The notes below the pieces were generated by a model, which saw only the letters and a list, made by a program, of their open reading frames with translations, was not told the DNA's origin and ran no database searches. A stretch of DNA of 56,040 bases from JBMNOZ01 sp050943335 (GTDB lineage: Bacteria; Bacillota; Desulfitobacteriia; Desulfitobacteriales; Syntrophobotulaceae), in contig JBMNOZ010000014.1 of assembly GCA_050943335.1 (NCBI GenBank), positions 1 to 56,040 on the forward strand. The letters run 5' to 3'. A program made the position numbers and the translations under genes. The stretch's first letter is position 1, and each line of letters starts with the position of its first letter. Positions 25,716 through 31,424 of this stretch are shown here, one piece after another.

Positions 25716-26519
25716 ATGAGAGTGATAAAGATAAATCGTAAAATAGCACTTTTGTGCACTCTAGCGCTTATCGCCGCTTTCTTTATTGCTGGTAATAAAG
25801 AAAGAGTGGTTCAGGTTATTACCAAGGATCTAAAACCCATTTACGAAGTAAAGACCGACAAGCCCCAGATCGGCCTAACTTTTGACATCAGTTGGGGCGA
25901 GGAGAATGTCCTGCCCATTCTGGAGATCTTAAAAGCTGAGAATGTAAAAGCAACTTTCTTCCTTTCTTCGCCTTGGGTGGAAAAGAAAGCGGAGCTGGCA
26001 AAGGCCATTGTCAATGACGGCCATGAGATAGGATCCCATGGAAAACGCCATGTGGATCTAAATACTCTTAGTGAAACGGAAATTGCTAAGGAACTCAACG
26101 AATCCAAAGAGGTATTAGAAAAACTAAGCGGACAAAAAGTAAATCTTCTCCGCCCCCCCAACGGAGCCTATGATAATAAAGTAATTTCTGTAGCTAATTC
26201 TTTGGGTTATCATGTAATCCAATGGAGTGTTGATTCCTTGGATTGGAAAAAGCCGGGCCCGGAAGCCGTAGTCAACTATGTCCTTAAAGGCAGACCCAAA
26301 AATAAAGGGGCCGCACCCGGAGCGATTATTCTATTTCATGCTTCCGATTCTGCTCCGGATACTCCCAAAGCCTTGCCTGTAATTATCAAGGCTTTAAAAG
26401 AAAAAAATTATGAGCTAGTTCCTGTCGGTATCCTTTTAGAAAACGCTAAAGAGAGTTGGCCTCCCGGATCCAGTCTTAAATTACCACCCTCCCAATCTAA
26501 TGACCCTTCCACTTCGTAA
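25716..26519 (+). CDS. pdaB: Polysaccharide deacetylase, PdaB-like sporulation protein
   Basis: This NodB-fold carbohydrate esterase resembles PdaB, a sporulation deacetylase needed for cortex maintenance in Bacillus. The N-terminus has one membrane segment or signal anchor (residues 8-25). The metal site is visible as TFDISWGEEN and SHGKRH, with RPPNGAYD and LFHASDS later. The TFDISW form instead of TFDDG is typical of the PdaB subgroup. Length is 267 residues. GGAGGGG precedes the ATG. Its end overlaps the convergent yitT-like gene by 23 bases. Confidence 0.85.
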   Translation: MRVIKINRKIALLCTLALIAAFFIAGNKERVVQVITKDLKPIYEVKTDKPQIGLTFDISWGEENVLPILEILKAENVKATFFLSSPWVEKKAELAKAIVNDGHEIGSHGKRHVDLNTLSETEIAKELNESKEVLEKLSGQKVNLLRPPNGAYDNKVISVANSLGYHVIQWSVDSLDWKKPGPEAVVNYVLKGRPKNKGAAPGAIILFHASDSAPDTPKALPVIIKALKEKNYELVPVGILLENAKESWPPGSSLKLPPSQSNDPSTS

Positions 26520-27372
26520 ACCCTTCCCCGACTACCTCGGCAACATCGCCAACAGTTAAAAAAGCGTTTGGATCATGGTGCTGAACGATTTCTTTAATCG
26601 CCGTCAACTGAGCCCGATTAACAATACTGTAAACAACCCGTTTCTTTACCTGAGAATAAGCCCCTTCCGCATAGAAGAAGGTCACTCCCCTCTCCAGTTT
26701 TTCAATAATATCCCGGGCAATCTCGTCGGGTTTTTCCGTTACCACCATAACGCTTTTGCTATAATTTAGTCCTACTTGGACTAAATCAATAACTTTAGCG
26801 GCAACAAACATATAGATCATGGCATACATTGCCATCTCCGGCCAAAACAAAATTGCCGCTCCGATAAAGACTAAAGAATCTAAGCCCAGTATTATTTGTC
26901 CTACGCTAAAAACTGTTCTCCGGTTAAAAAAGATAGCTAAAATATCTGTGCCGCCTAAGGAACCATGGGAGCGAAAAATTATCCCCATCCCAATCCCGGT
27001 GATCAATCCTCCAAAAACTGCGGCTAGTAAGGTGTCCGTAGTAATCACAGGTAGCTCCGCTGTTAATCTCAAAGCCAAAGACAAGGCACCGACTCCTAAA
27101 ATACTTAAAATTGTTAGACGACCGCCTAAGGCTTTATACCCTAGAATAAATAGAGGTACATTCAACAAAAAAACTACCAGCCCTACATCCCACTGGAATA
27201 AATAATGCAGAATTATAGCTACCCCGGTAACACCGCCATCGGCAATTTTATTCGGCAAAATAAAGCTATTAATACTGAAAGAGATAATTACAGCCCCAAT
27301 TATTATCCCTGTACAATGTTTTAATAATTGCCAAGGGATTTTTTTTAAAATTTTTATAAACCTGTTTTTCAT
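26497..27372 (-). CDS. YitT-family membrane protein (DUF161/DUF2179)
   Basis: The protein has about five to six membrane segments in the first 205 residues (DUF161/YitT domain, starting with SINSFILPNKIADGGVTGVAI) and a cytoplasmic DUF2179 domain at the C-terminus (residues 215-290). YitT-family proteins are common in spore-formers; some are needed for sporulation, but the transported substrate, if any, is unknown. The ATG chosen has AAAGG six bases upstream; a longer form with 12 extra codons overlaps the tRNA promoter. It is convergent with pdaB. Confidence 0.88.
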   Translation of the reverse strand: MKNRFIKILKKIPWQLLKHCTGIIIGAVIISFSINSFILPNKIADGGVTGVAIILHYLFQWDVGLVVFLLNVPLFILGYKALGGRLTILSILGVGALSLALRLTAELPVITTDTLLAAVFGGLITGIGMGIIFRSHGSLGGTDILAIFFNRRTVFSVGQIILGLDSLVFIGAAILFWPEMAMYAMIYMFVAAKVIDLVQVGLNYSKSVMVVTEKPDEIARDIIEKLERGVTFFYAEGAYSQVKKRVVYSIVNRAQLTAIKEIVQHHDPNAFLTVGDVAEVVGEGFTKWKGH

Positions 27373-27401
27373 AAATGACCTTTCAAAAATCATGTTAGAG
27401 C

Positions 27402-27430
27402 TTGACAAAACCCATCCTTTTTAGTAAAGT
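27402..27430 (+). promoter_or_regulatory. Sigma-A promoter of tRNA-Arg
   Basis: Consensus TTGACA (27402-27407), 17-base spacer, TAAAGT (27425-27430). Start of transcription would be near 27437, 13 bases ahead of the mature tRNA. Confidence 0.75.
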
Positions 27431-27449
27431 TTATTAGCGGTTTTAATAT

Positions 27450-27525
27450 GCGCTCGTAGCTCAGGGGATAGAGTGACGGTTTCCGAGGCCGGAGGTCGCA
27501 GGTTCAAATCCTGCCGGGCGCACCA
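27450..27525 (+). tRNA. tRNA-Arg (anticodon CCG)
   Basis: The 76-base sequence folds as a cloverleaf with encoded CCA. The acceptor stem is 7 bp (GCGCTCG/CGGGCGC with one T-G pair), the D stem is GCTC/GAGT, the T stem GCAGG/CCTGC, and TTCAAAT sits in the T loop. The anticodon loop is TTCCGAG, giving CCG, which reads the arginine codon CGG. The anticodon stem has four pairs and an A-G mismatch at 27-43. A good promoter lies upstream and a REP-like hairpin downstream. Confidence 0.95.
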
Positions 27526-27544
27526 TCTAATTTGGTTTGCTTTT

Positions 27545-27570
27545 GGGGACATTCCTTTGAGGTCTGTCCC
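27545..27570. repeat. REP-like hairpin
   Basis: GGGACA (27546-27551) and TGTCCC (27565-27570) pair around an inner CCT/AGG stem. It may end the tRNA transcript. It shares the GGGAC...GTCCC design with the hairpin at 7791-7821. Confidence 0.45.
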
Positions 27571-27584
27571 TTTAATATTTGTGT

Positions 27585-28211
27585 TTAAAAGAAGTTTTCT
27601 TCCACCGCTTTAATAACTTCCTGGGCTACTTGCTCAGGCAGGTTTTCTCCGTTAATTTCAACTACGTTTTCACCTAAATCTTGTGAATGTTTGAAAATAT
27701 TTATGTAATTGGCTAGAACTTTTTCTAACGTTTCCTTTTTTTCAAATAATTCTGTTTGGTGCCGGCTATGGGCTATCCTCTTCAAAGAAACTTCTGGACG
27801 AACTTTAATAAAGATTGTCAAATCCGGTTTTAGGGCATAGCGATTGATCTCTTTTATCCACTCCATATCATTTTCAATCCCCTGGTAAGCAAGGGAGGAC
27901 CATAAATAGCGATCACAGATTACAAAATTCCCCTGTTCTATACTGGGAATTATTTTATTTTGATTATGATCTAATCTATCAGCAGCAAACAACAAAGCCA
28001 GGCTTTCCCCTAATGGACCGGTCATTCTGCCGCTTAAAAACTGGCGAATAACCATACCGATCGGACCTTCACTGGGCTCTTTAGCGAGAATTGTTTTGTC
28101 CCCTACTTTTCCTAGAAGATAGTTTTTTAGTAATTGAGCCTGGGTGCTAAGACCCGATCCGTCAATTCCTTCGAAAACAATAAATTTGCCTTTTTTTATT
28201 TTCTTACTCAC
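27585..28211 (-). CDS. tmk: Thymidylate kinase-like protein with altered P-loop
   Basis: This fits dTMP kinase, which phosphorylates dTMP in dTTP synthesis. Visible are FEGIDGSG at the N-terminus, the DR motif in VICDRYLWSSLAYQG and the LID-region arginine in RIAHSRHQTELFE. Length, 208 residues, is normal. The P-loop reads GSGLST where the family has GxGKT/S, so the invariant Walker A lysine is leucine. Either another residue takes its role or the activity is reduced. The start follows AAAGGTGAG. The tRNA lies downstream and spo0A upstream. Confidence 0.85.
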   Translation of the reverse strand: MSKKIKKGKFIVFEGIDGSGLSTQAQLLKNYLLGKVGDKTILAKEPSEGPIGMVIRQFLSGRMTGPLGESLALLFAADRLDHNQNKIIPSIEQGNFVICDRYLWSSLAYQGIENDMEWIKEINRYALKPDLTIFIKVRPEVSLKRIAHSRHQTELFEKKETLEKVLANYINIFKHSQDLGENVVEINGENLPEQVAQEVIKAVEENFF

Positions 28212-28250
28212 CTTTTACTCATCTCCTTCCCTTCATTCTAATATATCGGC

Positions 28251-28276
28251 AAAAAATAAGGAACCCATCGGGTCCC
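28251..28276 (-). terminator. Terminator downstream of spo0A
   Basis: GGAACCC (28260-28266) pairs with GGGTCCC (28270-28276) with one A-C mismatch and a 3-base loop. On the minus strand TTATTTTTT follows. It lies about 80 bases after the spo0A stop. Confidence 0.65.
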
Positions 28277-28357
28277 AAAGTTAAGAGAATGTATAAAAAA
28301 TAGCGTTGGGCTTAGGCCTTTTTTAGAAGAGAGGTTTTGTTTTTTGGATTAATTTTA

Positions 28358-29152
28358 TCATACTACATTGCTCATTACCCTTAATTTATCTGCAAGTAAG
28401 GCAATAAATTCTGAATTCGTCGGTTTCTGCCTTTCAATATTCATAGAATAACCGAAAATACGCTTTAAAGTTTCCATATGCCCTCTTTCCCAGGCTAGTT
28501 CAATAGCGTGGCGTATTCCTCGTTCGACTCTACTGGGAGCTGTATTGTACTTTTTAGCGATTGCCGGATATAGCTCTTTGGTCACCGCCCCTAATAAGGA
28601 GACATCCTCAATGACCATCAGGATGGCATCTCTTATGTACTGGTAACCTTTCACATGGGCCGGAATTCCCAACTGATGCATCATGTTGGTGACTTCTACT
28701 CCGATATTCACTTTTTTCCCGGCTGGAGCAACCGATGTACAAGCTGTAGCTTGTTGGGCACCGGAAATTTCAACATCCTGAGTCAAAACCCGAATTCTTT
28801 TTCCTAGAATCTCTAGATCAAAAGGTTTAAGAATAAAATAGTCCACGCCCATTACCATAGCTTGATGAGTTAAGCTCTCATGCCCAAAAGCAGTCAACAT
28901 AATCACTTTTGGTCTAGGTACCGAAGTTCGGGCATTGATCCTCTCCAAAACCTCCAGGCCATCAAGGTTCGGCATTACTAGATCGATAATAATCACATCA
29001 GGATCGTGTTTCTGTATTTTTTCCCAAGCCTCTTGGCCATTGTAAGCAACTCCGACAAGTTCAAAATTCTCGTCTCGTTGAATATAATCCTGTAGAATCT
29101 GGCATAAATTACGGTTATCTTCAGCTATAAGAATTTTAATTTTGTTGCTCAT
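28358..29152 (-). CDS. spo0A: Sporulation master regulator Spo0A
   Basis: Spo0A is the response regulator that starts sporulation when phosphorylated. The receiver domain (residues 1-125) keeps the acidic pair EDN, the phosphorylation site IIDLVMP and the lysine of LKPFD. The Spo0A-specific C-terminal domain (from residue 150) contains the helix-turn-helix segment SRVERGIRHAIELAWERG and SEFIALLADKLRV. Length, 264 residues, is typical. GGCGGG precedes the ATG. A possible Spo0A box overlaps the promoter, suggesting autoregulation. No kinase or spoIVB gene is adjacent. Confidence 0.97.
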   Translation of the reverse strand: MSNKIKILIAEDNRNLCQILQDYIQRDENFELVGVAYNGQEAWEKIQKHDPDVIIIDLVMPNLDGLEVLERINARTSVPRPKVIMLTAFGHESLTHQAMVMGVDYFILKPFDLEILGKRIRVLTQDVEISGAQQATACTSVAPAGKKVNIGVEVTNMMHQLGIPAHVKGYQYIRDAILMVIEDVSLLGAVTKELYPAIAKKYNTAPSRVERGIRHAIELAWERGHMETLKRIFGYSMNIERQKPTNSEFIALLADKLRVMSNVV

Positions 29153-29202
29153 CTTATCAAATCCCGCCTTATTTTTTTTTCCGGTTTTTTTCCGGTGTCC
29201 CT

Positions 29203-29227
29203 ATTATAAAACAACCCTTCTGTCGAA
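29203..29227 (-). promoter_or_regulatory. Possible spo0A promoter with an overlapping Spo0A box
   Basis: On the minus strand a consensus TATAAT (29203-29208) has no good -35 sequence. Instead a perfect 0A box, TGTCGAA (29221-29227, plus-strand orientation), lies where the -35 region should be. That is the layout of Spo0A-activated sigma-A promoters. A single 7-base match can arise by chance. Confidence 0.5.
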
Positions 29228-29414
29228 TTCTTAAAAAATAGGGAACTGCGGTTTTTTCTAATTATTATTTATAAATCTCTTATTTTCCATAAGAAACGAA
29301 AAATGGCCTGAGAATACGTAATTATATAAATACTTATTTTTATGATGTTTGCTCAGATATTAGCTGTTTTACTACCATAACCTTTAGCTTCTTAAAAATA
29401 AGGCGATTCGGATT
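29228..29414. other. AT-rich intergenic region between spo0A and the ferredoxin gene
   Basis: Apart from the spo0A promoter and the terminator that flank it, I see no gene, RNA or repeat here. Only very short open frames without good ribosome-binding sites are present. Confidence 0.5.
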
Positions 29415-29461
29415 GCAAAAAAAATTAAAACCAACAATTTTTTTAGAATCGTTGGTTTTTT
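29415..29461 (-). terminator. Terminator downstream of the ferredoxin gene
   Basis: AAACCAAC/GTTGGTTT arms (about 29428-29435 and 29451-29458) form a stem that, on the minus strand, is followed by TTTTAATTTTTTTT. It could also function in the plus direction. Confidence 0.75.
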
Positions 29462-29478
29462 GCCTTTATGGTCGAAAA

Positions 29479-29667
29479 TTAATTCAGAATTATTGCTTCC
29501 GTGGGACAACTTTCCGCAGCTTCCTCAGCTAAATCCTCTTGGTCTTCCGGAACCAACTCCCTAAGGGTATATGCTAAACCGTCCTCATCCATCTCAAAAA
29601 TTTCCGGACAAATAGACGGACAAGCACCGCAGCCAATACATGCTTCTTTCTCCACATAAGCAAACAT
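29479..29667 (-). CDS. [4Fe-4S] ferredoxin
   Basis: This small electron carrier of 62 residues binds one [4Fe-4S] cluster through CIGCGACPSICPE and a distal C in SCPTEA. The acidic surface and size match monocluster ferredoxins of Clostridia and Thermotoga. The ATG chosen follows AGAGGTG. It is a possible partner of the Ech hydrogenase, but nothing in the position shows that. A terminator follows. Confidence 0.92.
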   Translation of the reverse strand: MFAYVEKEACIGCGACPSICPEIFEMDEDGLAYTLRELVPEDQEDLAEEAAESCPTEAIILN

Positions 29668-29744
29668 GAGCTTCACCTCTGAATTTCTTTTTTTGTATTT
29701 TACCCTGGAAACTAAAAGCTATACGGAGGTTGTTTATGTGGAGC

Positions 29745-30167
29745 TTAAGGTATTGAAGGTTTTAAACTGGTTATTAAATAACCTTCTTCCGTGCGACTAA
29801 CCATGAGCTCATAATTTAAAAAACGCTTTTCCTTTCTAGTGGTTCCCAAAACCAGGCTAACGAGAAATTCCTCTTCATTCAACCTCTTAACATCAATGGT
29901 TTGAATGCTGAGAAAAGGATTGTGTTTTAAGGTTCTTTCAAGTTCCAAACTCTCTTTTCGGGCTGAGGGAGCGATCATATCCGCTGCTAAGTCAAACTGT
30001 CGATAATCTATTTTATTAAAATAGTTTTTTACTAAACTGTAAGCATCAACCGAATAACTTGTGTTAGCCATTGCGGATACGGCCTTTTCCGGCTGTTGCC
30101 ACCAAAAAACTAAGGCGATAAATATTAGGCATAGGGCCATAATAGTAAAATGACGGCTCTGAAACAT
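29745..30167 (-). CDS. Unrecognised membrane-anchored protein
   Basis: This 140-residue protein has one N-terminal membrane segment (residues 8-23) and an extracytoplasmic domain with the look of a small NTF2-like alpha/beta fold (residues 40-140, SVDAYSLVKNYFNKIDYRQFDLAADMI, then strands). Function unknown. It has AGGAGGG before its ATG, but this site lies inside a perfect 11-bp hairpin. It sits between the ferredoxin and the candidate spoVM, suggesting a sporulation link only by position. Confidence 0.6.
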   Translation of the reverse strand: MFQSRHFTIMALCLIFIALVFWWQQPEKAVSAMANTSYSVDAYSLVKNYFNKIDYRQFDLAADMIAPSARKESLELERTLKHNPFLSIQTIDVKRLNEEEFLVSLVLGTTRKEKRFLNYELMVSRTEEGYLITSLKPSIP

Positions 30168-30171
30168 AATT

Positions 30172-30204
30172 TTCCCTCCTATTACTTTTATATATAGGAG
30201 GGAA
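30172..30204 (-). promoter_or_regulatory. Hairpin enclosing a ribosome-binding site
   Basis: TTCCCTCCTAT (30172-30182) and ATAGGAGGGAA (30194-30204) are a perfect 11-bp inverted repeat with an 11-base loop. On the minus strand its second arm contains the Shine-Dalgarno AGGAGGG of the gene at 29745-30167. No T tract follows. It may limit translation of that gene. Confidence 0.55.
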
Positions 30205-30232
30205 GTGGAAAAATATGTCTAGAGGAAATTAT

Positions 30233-30301
30233 TTATTTTTTGAACACTTTTTTTATAATACTAAGTAACGGTTGCGGCAGTCTGAGATAGTAAATTTTCA
30301 T
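30233..30301 (-). CDS. spoVM: Candidate SpoVM, small spore morphogenetic peptide
   Basis: The 22-residue peptide begins MKIYYLRLP and ends KKVFKK. B. subtilis SpoVM (26 residues) begins MKFYTIKLP, so positions M1, K2, Y4, L8 and P9 agree; P9 is known to be important for recognising the convex forespore membrane. The remainder is an amphipathic, basic helix, as in SpoVM. GGAGG lies five to six bases upstream of the ATG. SpoVM marks the forespore surface and recruits SpoIVA for coat assembly. Downstream is a hairpin and a gene of unknown function; upstream an unrecognised gene and pssA. The very short length makes this a strong but unproven call. Confidence 0.7.
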   Translation of the reverse strand: MKIYYLRLPQPLLSIIKKVFKK

Positions 30302-30349
30302 ACCAACCCTCCTTGCGCTTTTAGCTAACTTTTATGTTTCTAAAACCTT

Positions 30350-30697
30350 CTACACTACTTGATAGTTTTTTATCGCGTCCTCAAGCTGCTTCACCAACTC
30401 CACTTCTTCAGCGGTTTTAGCAGAGAAATACAGTTTTCCAATAATACCGGTTAGCATTTTAAGAACATCTTCAAAATTCAGCTTATCTTTTAAAGCTAGT
30501 TTTTCACTGGTTTCAATCATCGCAATACCAAACTGATGACCGACCCCTTCCTTCATCATTTTTGTACAAGTTTTGCCTAAAAGCTTCATCACCAAAGCCG
30601 CTTCTTGAGTATCTAACTGTCTGATAGCGTCGATAGTGGTATTTAAACCCTGAACGATTCTTAAGCCTATGTTAGACCAATCAATTGGCTGACTCAC
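30350..30697 (-). CDS. Unrecognised soluble protein
   Basis: This 115-residue protein is not recognised. It is predicted mostly helical, with no signal peptide or membrane segment; LDTQEAALVMKLLGKTCTKMM is a representative helix. The GTG start follows AGGAGGGG by five bases; an earlier start would add eight residues with no better site. It lies between pssA and the candidate spoVM on the same strand. Confidence 0.6.
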   Translation of the reverse strand: MSQPIDWSNIGLRIVQGLNTTIDAIRQLDTQEAALVMKLLGKTCTKMMKEGVGHQFGIAMIETSEKLALKDKLNFEDVLKMLTGIIGKLYFSAKTAEEVELVKQLEDAIKNYQVV

Positions 30698-30784
30698 CCT
30701 AACCCCTCCTAAATAAAACATCTGTGCCTTACTATATGCACAGATAATCTTAAGGGTGAAATCAGAGGAATTTTATTTTCTCAC

Positions 30785-31351
30785 TTATCTGCCCAGTTTA
30801 GGTACCTGGAGGGAAGAGATCATTAAAAAGGCCAAAATAAGCATCACAGCAGGATAGACCGTCCAGGGAATATTGTCATGAAACAATAGCATTAATGCCA
30901 TAAAGCCGCCAGCAAAGGTAATGGGAACGCCGGTAAAATGTCCGGAGCTGCAAAGAATATTGAACCTAGCCAGGCGGACAGCACCACACATAATAAAAAA
31001 GGCACAGACTCCAATACCCCAAAAGGGCCATTGCGGGAGAAAAACAAAAATGTAGACCAATACCGCTGGAGCCAAACCAAAAGAAACCATGTCGCTTAAT
31101 GAATCTAATTCCTTCCCGAAATCAGAATCAGCTTTAAATTTTCTGGCCACTTTGCCGTCTAAGGAATCCATTAACACCGCGAGCAAAATCATAGCCGCAG
31201 CAGTACGTCCGGAATGATTGAGAGCATAGATAATAGCTAAAAAACCAAACATCAAATTCGCTAGGGTTATCAGACAGGGTAACGTTCGAGTGTCTAGCAT
31301 TTGAAGGCGTAAGCTTGCTGTTTCATTGATTGTTTTAATTATTTTTTTCAT
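30785..31351 (-). CDS. pssA: CDP-diacylglycerol-serine O-phosphatidyltransferase
   Basis: PssA makes phosphatidylserine from CDP-diacylglycerol and serine, the route to phosphatidylethanolamine. The CDP-alcohol phosphotransferase signature D(x)2DG(x)2AR(x)8G(x)3D(x)3D is complete in MDSLDGKVARKF and the following KELDSLSDMVSFG. About six membrane segments are present. The ATG with GGAGTGGGG upstream is preferred. The usual partner psd is not nearby. Confidence 0.92.
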   Translation of the reverse strand: MKKIIKTINETASLRLQMLDTRTLPCLITLANLMFGFLAIIYALNHSGRTAAAMILLAVLMDSLDGKVARKFKADSDFGKELDSLSDMVSFGLAPAVLVYIFVFLPQWPFWGIGVCAFFIMCGAVRLARFNILCSSGHFTGVPITFAGGFMALMLLFHDNIPWTVYPAVMLILAFLMISSLQVPKLGR

Positions 31352-31424
31352 TTTCCCCACTCCAAAAAGTTCTCTACAGCAAATTATATTTTAGAGGCCT
31401 GAAAACTGTCTTAAAAATAATCGT

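Noticed and set aside
30181..30260. Plus-strand 17-codon frame with an AGGAGGG upstream, antisense to spoVM
   Set aside because: The spacing is poor and the ribosome-binding-like sequence is explained by the inverted repeat.
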